Part shown: positions 25,850 through 38,048 of the stretch, piece after piece
Position numbering within the stretch: the first letter of the stretch is position 1
Layout of the letters: each line of letters begins with the position of its first letter
Source: Phlebopus portentosus
Lineage: Eukaryota > Basidiomycota > Agaricomycetes > Boletales > Boletinellaceae
Assembly: GCA_037892935.1 (NCBI GenBank)
Contig: JAYXKI010000004.1
Span: forward strand, 558,001 to 622,000
Reading direction: 5' to 3'
Length of the DNA: 64,000 nucleotides
Notes under the pieces: generated by a model
The model's database searches: none
What the model saw: the letters and a program-made list of their open reading frames with translations, nothing else
Told to the model about the DNA's origin: nothing
Translations under genes and position numbers: made by a program

Positions 25850-28024
25850 CTAGACCGTGCTAGAAGTGGAATTCGTGATGTACGCGTCGCAGACATGCTG
25901 ATCATTAAACTCTGACGGGTCCTTCGTCATGTATCCCCTCTCAATGGCTTCGTAATAGGACCTGAAGATTAAAAGTGCGGGGCTTTCAGCATAATCAGAA
26001 CCGAAGTCAAAGATAAAAGCCTCACCAGAATCTCGGAGTATCCCCAGATGCAGAAGATATCTCGGTCTTGAAGCTCCAGAACTACGAAAAGTCTTTAAGC
26101 AATCACCCTAGAATGAGATCTAGAAATAACTTACCATCCATCCTGCGCCTATTGAATACGCTCTCTTCTGAGCATCTGCCCATTGAGCCAGGAATTGATC
26201 GCTTGGATCAAATTCAGTCGCTAACGACCATTCACCGAAGACTAACGGCGAATTTTGGAGGGCTGAATCGGCCTGAACCCGTTGAAGGTCTGCGCTCCGA
26301 TAAGTGAAGCTCAGCTGATAAGATATTGTATATAAAGGAGTCAGTTACGCACTGCAGATGCTTGTTAGGTAAGCTTCCTCATTCGCATCAGCCACTCCTC
26401 CGAATCTGAAGTACATTAGCCACGTCGTAAAAGGATGAAAGGGAAAGCCATACGAGTAATATAAATGATTGTCATAAACTTGAGGCCCTCGCGCTGCATC
26501 CGCAGGATTGGAAGGATCATTGAACTGCCAATTAATGTCCATGAACCTGTTTTTAAAACAATTAATTAGGTGGTCGTTCTGATAATTAGGGACTCACATT
26601 GTTACAAGCGGCGTTCTCGAAGGTAATCCACCGGTAAGTATGGATCCGATACCTAATTCACTCGCAACCTGCACGAAGATGGGTGCGGCATCGGTGAGTA
26701 CTTTTCCCAAGGTGCCCCCATAACTCTGCCCTCCCAGAAGAGATTGTGTCACATTGAGCGTGTTACCCAAGAGACTTTCGAGCAGCCCCTCCGGTGCCGT
26801 CGAGTCTAGATTCTCGACATCAAGAAGAGTTTCCACTGCACGAACGACCTTCACGAAATTCTTCTGGACTGATTACAGAACACGTTATTCGAGTTCATAG
26901 ATGAACAGTTTCGGATGTCACGTACAGTCCCCATATCCTGGTGTTTGCGAGGCATCCATGATAGGCTCGTTTACCGCCTCAATTGCCACAACGCTTCCAA
27001 AATCGGGATCGAGGTGACTCACGGCGGTCATGATGGCGGTCCACACCAATGCGCGATGATAATTGTAGTCGGTCTGTCATTAGAATAAGGACCTGTTGAA
27101 AATATGGGAGAACGTCCGACGCACGTAGAACTCAACGTCAGTCGTACATCTAACAATTCAGATTAGTTATGGTAAAATCCCAAACGTTCAACAGAGATAT
27201 ACCTCCCAGTGAACTGTTGGCCTGGTGTTTGAATACCTGGGAGGGCATGGTGATCTAATATAGCCTTGATTCCAGCCCCTTTGAGCTGCTTTAGTCCTCG
27301 TTTCTAAAGCACGGCTGAGAAAAATACGGGGTAAACATCGAAGAACTCACGAGCTGTTTGATGCCACCGCGAGGGTAGAATTCAGTGCGTCGGTTAACCA
27401 GAGGTTCAACAATCCAATACCCAAGCTACAAAAGATCTATCAGAAACGACGCGAATACAAAGTAAATGTCTTTACGTACGGGAATCCGGACCGTGTTGAT
27501 TCCGTAAGACGCAAGCTTATTCACATCATCCTGAGTGAACCAAGTCGACCTATTTAAAAAAAGTCTAATGGACCCGTCCACAAAAATTTTGTAACGTACC
27601 AATGCTTGTCAAATATCTCGTCGACAGTGTCTGGGTATGCCTGAGCGAATGCACTATTGTAACTATAAGTGATGTTCTCAACGAAGAAACATAATCGACA
27701 TACAACTCCGAGTCTATACAATCCGCGCAGTTGTCACAACTTTGTCCACCCATCTTCAGCCACCCTTCCGGAAGCATCCATGGCTAACCAGACACTGTGA
27801 GATCCAAGCGGATATCCAAAAACGCAGCACCGTACCTCTAGAACAAGCCATGAGCCTAGAAGTATAACAAGTAGGTAAGAAAGCACGAGAGCAGTTGTGT
27901 GTATATGCCACTCGCCAAGGTTTACGCCGTATATCTTGTTCGGAAACCCTGCAAGTGCTTTTGGAAGAATGCTAGCGAGAAACCATAGAAGCAGTGTGCA
28001 GAGACCCTTTAAAGCGAGCGACAT
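25850..28024 (-). CDS. Exo-1,3-beta-glucanase, GH5 (copy 2)
   Basis: Tandem paralogue of the 22673-24888 gene. The start at 28024 gives a signal peptide (LKGLCTLLLWFLASILPKAL), then IYGVNLG. Conserved parts are MLPEGWLKMGGQSCDNCADC, the NEP acid/base motif in VVAIEAVNEPIMDASQTPGY, MDINWQFNDPSNPADAARGP, GGVADANEEAYL, and the GEWSLATEFDPSDQFL nucleophile region. The end is DQHVCDAYITNSTSSTV. Introns match copy 1 in position where checked. Both copies keep catalytic residues, so both are likely active and secreted. Confidence 0.9.
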
Positions 28025-29779
28025 GCTATCTGATGCACCTGGAAGTGTTTGGGGAGAAGAGGTGATGGAGAGGAGAGAGGAGGGGGCTAGTTTAAGTCAA
28101 GCCTAGCGAGGCTTTTTAAGGTCATCTTATAGTCAGCCACGAGTAGCAGAATGATTCGGGGTCCGAAGGACATTAGCTTGCAATGATGACCGCTTGGAAG
28201 CTTGGTTGGTGTGGTATTATGCGCATACGCGAAAGATATGATTAGCAAGTGCGTTCAGGAGTCCTATATTCGACAAAGAAGCCTGTCCGACTCTAAGCGG
28301 ATCAGGTGGACGTATCAGCAGGCAGACCGAAGCATCGCGCGGCGCGAATAGGGAAGATATAATAAGAAAAGCTGTTTCTGCAGACTTTTGCATGGGTGAA
28401 CTGGTGCTTTGTAACTGGAACTGCTCGGGTACTCCGTTTATAGCCTCTGAAAAGCATGCAGAAAAGCGATTGCGGCCGTTCCATCACGGGTATAAAGCAG
28501 AGTAAAGTCTGCTACAGAAGTTGAAATTGGAAATAAACTTGTCCTGCTGGCAAGTGAAGAGGGAAAAAATAGCAAGCAACACGCATAGTACCACGTGAGC
28601 GCGTCGGGTCACAATCTCGGTCCGCACAGTAGAAGTTAGTGCCGGTTCTTTGCTTAGGATCTGTCATGCTCGCTCATGCTCGTTGCGCTCTTAGAAGATG
28701 ACGGACCGCCACGTAGAAGAATTTGTACGCTTCCGCCTTTCTTTAAGAGCTCCTCTGTCTTAGTCGTTTAAACTCACCTACTCTGACAGAAGAAGGAACG
28801 TAACCCTCCATTCATCCATTCATCCTTCCCGTCGATCAGGAGGATCAAAGGTTAAGTCGCCACCAGTCGGCCTGACAGCTCAGCAAAGCTCAGTGTGCTT
28901 CATGTCACTTGATGTCCTGATTGTACACCGTGCAATTCTTCCATTCCAGAAGTTGGACCATCTGCAATGCCATCTTTCTCAGCATCACGCCATCATGGCT
29001 ATGAAACATATTGACTCCAAGAGGTCAGAATCTCAATGACTCTGGATATGATGGATGGCTTGCCATAAATAAATAACGACCAAGACCAGAGGCAGCATGA
29101 ATATCAGGCGCCAACTGTCGGCGCATAGCATTATAGCGGGCATCATCGCGTACAGATGCACAGGCTTCGAATCCAAGTAGCCTTGGGACTTGCAAACAAA
29201 AGGGCATCATCGATTAAATTGTTGGTAGAGACGGGTAACTTAGAAGCAGTTCTGGCTTGAACGAGTCGTGGGAAGAAACCACGGGCTCACTTTTCAGGCC
29301 TCAAGACGAAGCATCCCTACATAAACCATTCGCTCACCACCATCGCTCCCTAATAATCACACAGAAATCCCATTCTGAATTTCCTTCGGACATCGCCTGC
29401 TGTTGATGTCGCCTGAATCGGATAACAAGAACGTTCTGTTTCCTAGTAACGCACGCAGGCACTGCTCTGATGCCTGATGTAAGGCTTGCTTCTGTTTGGT
29501 GTGCACGCTACTGTTGCGACCAACATTGTGCGCCGCGACTGGAATCTGCCATCTCAACGTGTTCTGGTCTGCTTACGCCGATTTACGAATTTGGAACTGG
29601 ACCAGTATCCTCATTTGTCTTACTATAAGAATGACTCTCGTTGCCTCTCAGGGCCAGTGCCCGGGTGGCGCGTCTCATCGCATTCTTTCGTCTTGCGCCC
29701 TTCGTTTGTCCCTGGTGGTCTGTGACCTGGCTTTCCTTTATTTTTCTTATAAGCCTCCTCTGTTCTACTGGAGATTGCT
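28025..29779. other. Divergent intergenic GH5 / lipase (1.75 kb)
   Basis: A long region between two divergent genes for secreted enzymes. The ORFs inside are short and lack recognisable domains. It presumably carries both promoters. Nothing else is supported. Confidence 0.4.
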
Positions 29780-31015
29780 ATGGCCCACTTCCTTCTTCTG
29801 TTTTCTGTCCTTTCTGCATTTTCTGCAGCGCTTGCCGTTCCCTTGAACAGATCGTCTATACCACGATCTGTATTGGAGCTGGAAAGCAGAGCCTTCCTGA
29901 AACAACAAGACTTTGCGACGCTATCACCGGCGCAAATAAGCTCATTCCAGTCATTTTCCTTCTTCGCGAGTGCAGCCTACTGTCAGCCAGACACGACAAT
30001 CAACTGGAGTTGTGGAAGTACGCTCTTTCTTCTGTGACTTTCTCATTAATCAATAATAATCATTAGCTTGACTTAGCCAACTGCGACGCGAATGCTGAAT
30101 TTCAGCCTACAGGATCAGGTGGGGATGGCGTCGTGGATCAATTCTGCAAGTGCTGCGGACAATTCGATCTCGTACCGTCTGACTAAATCATTACGCTTCG
30201 CAGGGTATGTGGGATTTGACCCAGCTTTGAATAGCATCGTTGTCGCACACCAGGGCACGGATCCTGAAAAGATGTATGTCTCTATTTTTTTATTTTTTTT
30301 CTGATGCTGACTATTCCCAACTTGACCAGTGTGCCACTATGTACGGACGCCGACTTCTTCCCAAGAGCCCTCGATGAGACGTTATTCCCTGGAATCGACT
30401 CATCAATCAAAGTACACAACGGCTTCGCGGACTCGCATGCTCGGTGCGCAGCTTTTTTTCCCGCGGACATGTATTCCGTACTTACACTTCCTTCCCACTA
30501 ACAGGGTCGCCCCAGATGTATTGAATGCTACCTTGGCTACTCTCTCTTCCCACCCGGATGCCAGCGTAACTATGGTCGGCCATTCCCTAGGCGCGGCACA
30601 AGCTCTACTTGATGCCGTCTTCCTTCCCTTGCACCTACCCTCGGATACAAAATTCAAATACGTCGGGTATGGCCTGCCACGCGTCGGTAACCAGGAATTC
30701 GCTGACTACGTTGATGCGCACGTACTGGATCTTACGCACGTAAATAATAAGGAGGATTTCGTACCGATTATACCTGGAAGATTTCTGGGATTTGTCCATC
30801 CGCAGGGGGAGATACATATCCAGGATTCGGGAGATTGGGTAGCTTGTCCCGGTAAGCATTTACGCGTACTACTTATGCTAATCTCTGATTGCGGAATAAT
30901 CATAGGTCAGGACAATGAATCAGACCTATGTAGCACTGGAGATGTCCCTGATATACTCGATGGAGAGATTTCTGATCACGACGGACCGTACGATGTCGTC
31001 ACGATGGGCTGCTGA
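29780..31015 (+). CDS. Secreted class 3 (fungal) lipase
   Basis: Alpha/beta-hydrolase that hydrolyses acylglycerol esters outside the cell. The start at 29780 gives a clear signal peptide (MAHFLLLFSVLSAFSAALA). The mature part contains FFASAAYCQPDTTINWSCG (the N-terminal lid-region Cys), YVGFDPALNSIVVAHQGTDP, and the nucleophile elbow VGHSLGAAQ. The catalytic Asp is in HVNNKEDFVPIIP and the catalytic His in FVHPQGEIHI. The C-terminal Cys-containing end is SDLCSTGDVPDI to VVTMGC. About five introns interrupt the gene, the largest run of T being in the intron at about 30277-30329. All triad residues are visible, so it is probably active. Confidence 0.9.
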
Positions 31016-31328
31016 GCGGAGGCAAAGAGTGCTGTTATCGTTGTTGTAAATTATTATACTTCTTACTTTCTCTTCGTACTTTTTCAGGGTTTTTATTTCA
31101 TCTACGGACTTCATTCTGCAATGCAATGACAGGTTTTCGAGACTTTCTTCGGATTGTATTTTGGATAATGTTCCGTCTTCCGTCTGATTACGTGTGAACG
31201 TGTGAACGTCGATCAAACGCTAATCGGTAATCCTGTGCCGACAATACTTCCGTCAGCACATCCGCTGACTGAGCTACGTGCAAGAGCGATCTATATTCAC
31301 AGCTCTTTCTCGTTCCACTACGACAGCC
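31016..31328. other. Intergenic lipase / WLM protease
   Basis: About 310 bp holding the lipase terminator and the promoter of the next gene. Nothing specific was recognised. Confidence 0.4.
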
Positions 31329-32523
31329 ATGAATCTGACTGTTACATTTCGCGGCGAGTCTTATCCCCTCGAAGTCCCCGCAGACCATAATCTTGCCGCT
31401 TTGCATGAGCAGCTCGAGGCACTCACGAGTGTCCCACCTTCTCTCCAGAAGCTTCTCTACAAGGGCAAGAAACCAAACATATCTCCGGAAGAGACGACAC
31501 TCGAACGAGCTGGCCTAAAGGATGGAATGAAGGTGCAGCTCGTCGGATCAAGGATTGATGAAATCGATGGAATGAAGCTGGCGGAGAATGAGAAACGAAA
31601 GAAGGAAGAAATTTTGGCTCGTCGGAAGGTGATGAATCTGCCGAAGGTGACTACATTTATCAAATACTGTTCTGTAGATGTTTGTTGATTTGAATTTCTC
31701 ACTGCTTAGCCTCGCTCAACTGGGAGCTCATCTGGTGCTGCCCTCAGCTATAGATTCCATAATCTCGTCCCTCTCGCTCACTTACCACGACCTGACACGG
31801 CTCTTTCGCTCCTGCAAAGGCTCTCTTCAGATCCAGCTATTCAGCACGTCATGCAGGTAAGTATAATTATGCATGATCCTTATGAGGCTTCTCGTGTGCT
31901 TATTTGGTTTGTTTATTTGCCGACTGACTCAGAAACATAAATTCGCTGTCGGCACTCTTACCGAGCTTGCTCCACATGAGCATCCCAATTTACTGGGATT
32001 GAACGTAAATCGTGGTGAAGCAATAAAGCTACGCCTGCGCACGGATTCATATGACGGCTTCCGACTCTATTCTGATATCCGTCGCGTTCTCTGCCATGAA
32101 CTCGCGCATAATGTGTGGGGCGATCACGATAACAATGTAAGAATCCTCTTCTGGAGTTTATATCTTTTGCTTACGTTTCAATGGAAGTTCAAAGCGCTTA
32201 ACTCGCAATTAAATAAGGACGTGGTCGACTTTGAACGATCGCAACGCGAGGGCGCACACACCCTGCTCGGCACAGGACCTGTCTACTCTCCCTCCGGCGC
32301 CTCTTCCCCTTCATTATTCGCACCTGAACTTGAATCTGAAGCACAAGCGTACATATTGGGAGGCTCGCCACTCTCCGGTCCTGCCAGCGATACACGGGAA
32401 GAACGCCGGCGGCGCGCTTTGGAAGCTGCTATCAGCCGACTTCGGAAGGAAGAGGAAGAATTAGAGCATAGTTGTGGGACTGCTGGACCCTCTAGCGATG
32501 CACCAACAAGTAACGCATCATAG
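31329..32523 (+). CDS. Ubiquitin-like and WLM domain metalloprotease (Wss1-like)
   Basis: Predicted nuclear protease of the WLM/SprT-like class, which degrades SUMO- or ubiquitin-tagged proteins and DNA-protein crosslinks. The start at 31329 opens a ubiquitin-like domain (about residues 1-75: LTVTFRGESYPLEVP, LLYKGKKPN, LKDGMKVQLVG). After a Ser-rich linker exon (about 31711-31857) comes the WLM domain. The zinc site is HELAHNVWGDHD (HExxH plus downstream His/Asp), then NNFKALNSQLNKDV once the intron at about 32139-32190 is removed. The C-terminus is Arg/Glu-rich (REERRRRALEAAISRLRKEE). The arrangement matches the UBL-WLM proteins of fission yeast and other fungi rather than budding-yeast Wss1 exactly. 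Confidence 0.9.
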
Positions 32524-33065
32524 TTCTCTTCGAGTCATTTTTATCGTTATCTGGCATTATCTGTATTGTTATGGTTTTTGCACTTGTTTTGGATTATGGC
32601 ATTGTTTAGATTTACGCAATAGTAGAATTACAGTAATATTCGGGTTCTTCTATTTTACACATCCGGGAGGCATCAGTACGTCTAAGGACGGCACGCGTAG
32701 GGACGAGTCTCACCAATTGAAGTGGTGTTAACTATGTAACAATCATCGCTCACCCGACACAAACACCAATGCAGGAAGACACTGCACCAACGCGGGATGG
32801 ATATGGCCGAGGTAGGGAAAAGGGATGATGATGACGCTTTGGGCGGAACATGACGAGTATCTGAGATGGGGATAACGGCACGAACGGCCAGATAATGAAC
32901 GCAAACTGATTCTAGAATGGATTTAGTTTTCTAAGTAAATCGCAAAGCTGGGAAGTCAACTGTGTTCTAGTGGCCGCGAAATGGCTATACGAAGGTATCG
33001 AAGCCATGATTGGCTCACAGCTAGCAAGGCCGGCTCGAGGATTAGACTGTACAATGATACCGCGA
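32524..33065. other. Intergenic, convergent
   Basis: About 540 bp between the WLM protease gene and a minus-strand ORF. No gene or repeat recognised. Confidence 0.4.
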
Positions 33066-33560
33066 CTAGCTTTTGGAACTCCACGGCATCATAGAAATGC
33101 CAGTTGCGAGGGATACGGCGAACACGAACGGAAGAAGACAGTAGCTTGCTTGCTGGGGCATCCAAGGCTTCCCAAAGTAGTCCTCGAGCCCTCTTGGTTC
33201 GGTAGACACGCTCCTATCAAGAATGACCCCGAGGTTGGACTGACGTTGGGAATATATTGTCTGTGCCATCTGCCAAAAAGGTGGAGTCGAAGCGATGGGT
33301 GGAAAGTGCTGTATGCTCCACGCTTTCCATGAGGCACCTAAGGGCGGCTTCGAAAAAACAATATCATAAAAATGCCTGATGAAGGAAGTGTCGTTGAGGG
33401 AAAACGCCCCGAGTCTCAGATACAGCACCTCTGTTCTGGCGCCGTCTCGAACCAGCTGATCCTCAATCAGGACGTGAGGATTGTGAGCAGTGGATCTTCG
33501 TTTAGATCGATGGATGAAAGCGTCGTTTGCGTGTACCTCTGGGAAGGCTATTCCTGGCAC
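33066..33560 (-). CDS. Possible 3' exon of the F-box gene or orphan ORF
   Basis: An open minus-strand frame of about 165 aa (from VPGIAFPEVHANDAFIHRSK to MMPWSSKS) with no domain that I recognise. The frame stays open upstream to about 33618, where a CAG acceptor lies. Joining it to a donor in the F-box gene (after CSLAG, near 33790) keeps phase, but needs an intron of about 150 bp, longer than others here. It may be the true C-terminus of the F-box gene, a separate gene, or chance. Confidence 0.3.
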   Translation of the reverse strand: MPGIAFPEVHANDAFIHRSKRRSTAHNPHVLIEDQLVRDGARTEVLYLRLGAFSLNDTSFIRHFYDIVFSKPPLGASWKAWSIQHFPPIASTPPFWQMAQTIYSQRQSNLGVILDRSVSTEPRGLEDYFGKPWMPQQASYCLLPFVFAVSLATGISMMPWSSKS

Positions 33561-33690
33561 ATAGCACGGACCTCCAGAGAACGGGAGAACGGCAAAATCC
33601 TCTGCAGAACGTCCTGATAACCCATATAAGATGTGTTAGACTATTTTGGGGCCGAAGCGCAAGAATAGGAAGTGAACCCACATGAAGTGC

Positions 33691-34977
33691 TCACGAAGCA
33701 AAAGGACCGATTTCAGGGAGAATTCCAAAATAAGGAGATGCATATGTCTCGAATATCAATACCACACCTGCCAAAGAGCAAGCAAGTTGCGTTTCCACAA
33801 ACACCTCGTTCCGAAAACGCGAAATGATACGATCGGTAATACCAGAGCCATCGTAAGTGAATGATATTACCACCTGTCGCAGATGACTACCGGAGGGATC
33901 AGACGATGCTATAGGGCGAGATTCCGTGATAATAGTGGCGATATTTCTGTCGTTTTCCTTCAGCATATCCGAGTCCCTAGACAGGAACGAGCCTAGCTGA
34001 ACATCGTGGTGGATATGGAAAAACTTGACGGTGTTGGGAAGACGCAAGCTAGATGTTCGCAACATGGACGCCGTCAGCGCGAAACCAGTGAGTCCGCGTG
34101 TCCTTTTTAATAACTCCGTTAAGCAGTCGCCATGAATAGCCTGCTCGCTTTCTCCGTCCGTCGAGGAGGTTGAAATGTAGAGCGTTCGAAGATGTCGAAG
34201 GCATTGATGGAAGTGCTCTATCGAATCCGGTTCTTCTTCTAGCTGGTCCGGGTACTCTATTGAAAAAGCCAGATCTAGGATGAAGTGACCTTCGCGAGGA
34301 CGGATCAACCATGATGCATACTGCCAATCCAGACAGTCGAATAGCGCAACTGACTGCAAATTCATCGGAGGCTCTAATTCTCGGAGCGCTTCAATATCCT
34401 CCTCGGTGCTGACTACTGTGTCCAGAACCAAGCTTTTTAAACGAGGCAAGCATGAGATGGCAAGAAGAATTTCCTTATAACAATCTTCCATGTCCCCGGC
34501 CAGCCAAAGGGACTCCAGTTGGGAGCACAGTCGAAGTTGCTGCATAAGTTGCAGGAATCCTGCCTCCGTCGGGCCCTGCACTTCCATATCTATGTACAAC
34601 TTGCGTAAATTAGGCGACTGGTGAAGCATGGTTGTAAAATTTGCCCAATAGGGTTCCTCGTCAGATCCTGATCCTATGAGAGCGAGCTCCCGGATAAGTG
34701 CGCAGTTCGGTGCGTAAGCAAAAACGCCGGACGTGTTCATGTCGCGGGCTCGGAAAATGGCTCTGTGCCAAAGGCCACGCCGGACGACCTCCGTCCACGT
34801 TCGATGAACAAGACTCATATTCCGCAGTGTATGCCTTTCAACTCCATATCCATCTACCTGTGTTACACAGTAGTCTTCCGTGGCAAGTGCCTCCAAGGGA
34901 AGAGGTTTCATGAAAGAGATTAAGACATCAACAATGAGCTCGAGTATATCGCGCGGAAGTCCGATTACTGATTCCAT
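33691..34977 (-). CDS. F-box-like protein with leucine-rich region
   Basis: The ATG is at 34977 (MESVIGLPRDILELIVDVLI); the frame is open upstream but has no earlier ATG. The first ~70 residues form an F-box-like helix set (LPRDILELIVDVLISF, NMSLVHRTWTEVVRRGLW). The rest is a solenoid of irregular Leu-rich units (SPNLRKLYIDMEV, CSQLESLWLAGD, LPRLKSLVLDTV). By family it would be a substrate receptor of an SCF ubiquitin ligase. The class is greatly expanded in Agaricomycetes. The predicted product is 428 aa without introns. See the 33066-33560 entry for a possible alternative C-terminus. Confidence 0.65.
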   Translation of the reverse strand: MESVIGLPRDILELIVDVLISFMKPLPLEALATEDYCVTQVDGYGVERHTLRNMSLVHRTWTEVVRRGLWHRAIFRARDMNTSGVFAYAPNCALIRELALIGSGSDEEPYWANFTTMLHQSPNLRKLYIDMEVQGPTEAGFLQLMQQLRLCSQLESLWLAGDMEDCYKEILLAISCLPRLKSLVLDTVVSTEEDIEALRELEPPMNLQSVALFDCLDWQYASWLIRPREGHFILDLAFSIEYPDQLEEEPDSIEHFHQCLRHLRTLYISTSSTDGESEQAIHGDCLTELLKRTRGLTGFALTASMLRTSSLRLPNTVKFFHIHHDVQLGSFLSRDSDMLKENDRNIATIITESRPIASSDPSGSHLRQVVISFTYDGSGITDRIISRFRNEVFVETQLACSLAGVVLIFETYASPYFGILPEIGPFAS

Positions 34978-36179
34978 TCTCCTTTTCAAGTGTTGGGATC
35001 TGCCCGTGTGCGCGTGAGTAGAATGTTGATCTGATTGGTGGGGCAATGTAAGTAGCAACTTTGCGTGCAACTCAATGCCATTTCATTTATGATGGATGGA
35101 ACATACCACGTGACAATGACATTCATAATTTCGGTTAAAGTTAACGTCCGGTCCTAAGCACGTCCTAAGCTTGGTGCTGACGTCTCTCTCTCAATACTTT
35201 GCAGGCTCGGATTTCTTTCATCATTACCGTAACTGACATACATTTCTGCGATCCTGCAGCTCTGAACTGAAGACATATGTGTCTACGATTGGCCCGTGAT
35301 TTCATTTCGACTGGGGTTTATAAGAAGAAATGATTCGATTCTACTCTGTCGTAGCCCAAAGCCAAAGTTTATTACAACAGTGTTATTACTTATGCCTTGA
35401 TCTGTAGCGCAGGATTGCTATCCCTGTCTTTTTCAGGTCATTGAATTGCTTGCGAGGAATCTAGGCACGGTTTCGGAGGCTAATCCTGATGACGTGAGGA
35501 TCCTGCAATCAATGCTAATTGATCGCCTTTCTGCTGATGGAACTGGATTTATTCTATCTGGGCGCTCCTGGTCATGCCTCATCCAACAACGTGGGTGTCT
35601 ATAACATTTTTCACTGCTAGTGGTACTTTTGTGCACATGTCGTATCCTGACGACTGGGCTCCGAGAAGTCAATTCTGGCGACTTGGATAATTTCCTGTTC
35701 TGAGGTTCTGCCCCAGGAACATGTATTGGATGATCAGAACTGCATCCTACTTTATTCGAGCTAACCGGTCAGAGCCACATCAAGAAGTCGAGACACTAGC
35801 ATTGACACCGGAGCAAGCCTTCTGATTGTTCCTTTGATTATCAGCTTCCGGGTTTCTTTCTATGCGGGCGCGCACAAGAAAGACCTGCCATAAAAGGGAA
35901 GCATAATCGTCAGAGATCATCAAGAAGTCGCATCTCCTGCCAAAGTGGCCTCAAGTTGGAAAACGGGTAGACGAGACGAGAGGTTGAGGGAAGAATTCCC
36001 ACTGATCTCGTGATCTCGTTAAACCGAATAGGTACACATCAATTATCATCATTCCGATGTTTCTTCCCAGGCCAACCAGACCTAAGTAGTATCTCCATTA
36101 GGGCCAGATAGAGAATAATGCCGTCCGTCCTTCACTTTCTCGTGCATTTGCTCTTGACACTTCACAGCTGGGATGCAGC
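34978..36179. other. Divergent intergenic (1.2 kb)
   Basis: Between the F-box gene and the membrane protein gene. Short ORFs only. Nothing recognisable beyond presumed promoters. Confidence 0.4.
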
Positions 36180-37621
36180 ATGCATAGTTCTCATCGCTTT
36201 CCTCTCTCTGCAACCTCACTCCTTTTCATCTTTCCAACACTTGTACGGTCACAGGCCTCAAATCAGACAGTTCTTGCTCCAGATTCATCGATCGATTATG
36301 CCGGGTCCGGATGGACGGAGTCCGCAGGACATATGTTCACGAATGATGATGCTGCCAGCTTCTCCCTGGATTTCACTGGCAGCGCCGTTTATTGGTATTC
36401 CCGAAAACTGTATGACGGTGCGACTACCACTGTCACGCTCGATGGTAGCTCCGTAACTCTTGACCTGAGCGATGGGATGAGCCAGGATTCGTCAAGTGTG
36501 GAAGCTGTTGTGTTTTCGAGAAGTGGATTGGATGCGAGCCAAAGTCATCGATTTACTGTAACATCGGAAGGGCTTGGCTCAAACGGAGTCGGGTCTGTCT
36601 TGGAGAACTGGCAAATAGTGTACGTCGTTTTAGTTCCATGGCTTGAGCATTCCAGCCTTGAGCTGACATGAAATCCTTGTCAAGATACACGGTAGGCACT
36701 ACATCAAGTACGACGACCACAACATCGTCGAGTCCAAGACCTGCAACAACTTCAAGTTCGACCCCTCTTCCCACTACTAGCTCGAGCTCGGAAGCGACTT
36801 CAACTTCAACTCCAACCACGACCCCAAGTTCTATTGTATCCACAACATCACGATTGATCACTAGTGTCCTCTCGGGCTCAACTTTCGTATCCACTTCACA
36901 GTCAATAGTCACATTTACCATTTTTACGAGTTCTTCAGCAACTTCCGAAACTTCCGATCCAGATTTTGCCCATGCATCGTCATCTACTGTCGTTCATTCT
37001 ACCTCCGAGACAAGCACAGAGTCAGCCGCGACAGCACCTCAACTGAGCTCGCCGTCAAATTTATCCGCTATCATCGGAGGGACAGTTGGGGGAATACTGG
37101 CCGTCGTTGTCGTCATCGTCGTTGTCGCTCTTCTCTGCTTGCGTAGACGGCGCCGTATAGCCGTCCAGCGAAATTCGCAGTCAGGTACGCATCATTCATA
37201 CGTTTTGCTAATCTGGCTATAGCTGATTCACGGCATCGTTTACGCTTCTGAAGCCACGCCATTCCTCGCAACACAAGGTCGCATAAACGGATCAGCAGTT
37301 GATTCTCTCCTTCCTCCATCCTCAAAGCATTCAAGAAATGGCGCAACATTGCATGCCGCTTCTCCAGGCGAATCATCTTCTTTATCTCCAACAAGCATTG
37401 CGCGGGGATGGAAGTGGGCACGTTTTGGAACGCTTCAAGATACCGTACCCCGAAGTCTACAGGATGCCACTCTTTCATCGACCAGTCCTACCGCGGTCGC
37501 ACAGGAATACGAAATGTCAAATAGGCCGTCTGCAGTGGTGTTAGTCCCCATACCACTTTCCTCGGGAGAAGCCCGGCAGTCGAGTATAATCGATGACCCT
37601 CCACCTGTATATAGAAGATAA
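36180..37621 (+). CDS. Single-pass membrane protein with Ser/Thr-rich stalk
   Basis: Three exons (36180-36619, 36685-37184, 37254-37621) sum to 1308 nt and give 435 aa. An N-terminal signal peptide (LSATSLLFIFPTLVRSQA) precedes a beta-rich ectodomain (about residues 25-145: IDYAGSGWTESAGHMFTN, GSAVYWYSRKLYDGATTTVT, NWQIVYTVG). Then comes a long Ser/Thr stalk, one transmembrane helix (GGTVGGILAVVVVIVVVALL, about residue 290) and an RRRRR stop-transfer. The tail ends IDDPPPVYRR. The last acceptor, CTGAAG at 37253, must be used, since a nearer TATAG acceptor gives an early stop. This architecture is common in Agaricomycetes and of unknown role; surface sensing or adhesion is a guess. Confidence 0.75.
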
Positions 37622-38048
37622 TTTCTTGTTCTTCCCAAAGGCAGCACCTTCCAATCATTAGCATCTCACGAACTTATCTTATATACGTTCTTTTCATCTT
37701 CATTTCCTTCGGACGGATGTTACCGACGCACGACGCTTATTGTACAGCTCCCAACTGTGCACCTGCAAATTTTCACCTGGCGCATCTGTTTTCATGGGCA
37801 TTTCCACACGCACATACCCGATGGATACAGAGGTCCAATGTGTTTGAGGATTTGTTAGCTGTATCAGTAGTGGAAACCCCACTGAAATGGACGCTTCAGA
37901 GTAGCTTGAGGCAAGATTGCAAGCGCAGATGCTAAGTAATGTACATCGATGATACTGCTATATGTTGATAGCTGGCGTGACGATTCAGAATAGGTCAATA
38001 GAAGAGCGCGTTGCACCATTTCCGTCAACAAGCAAAGCGTCCTGAAAT
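37622..38048. other. Intergenic, convergent
   Basis: About 430 bp between the membrane protein gene and the galactanase 3' end. Nothing recognised. Confidence 0.4.
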
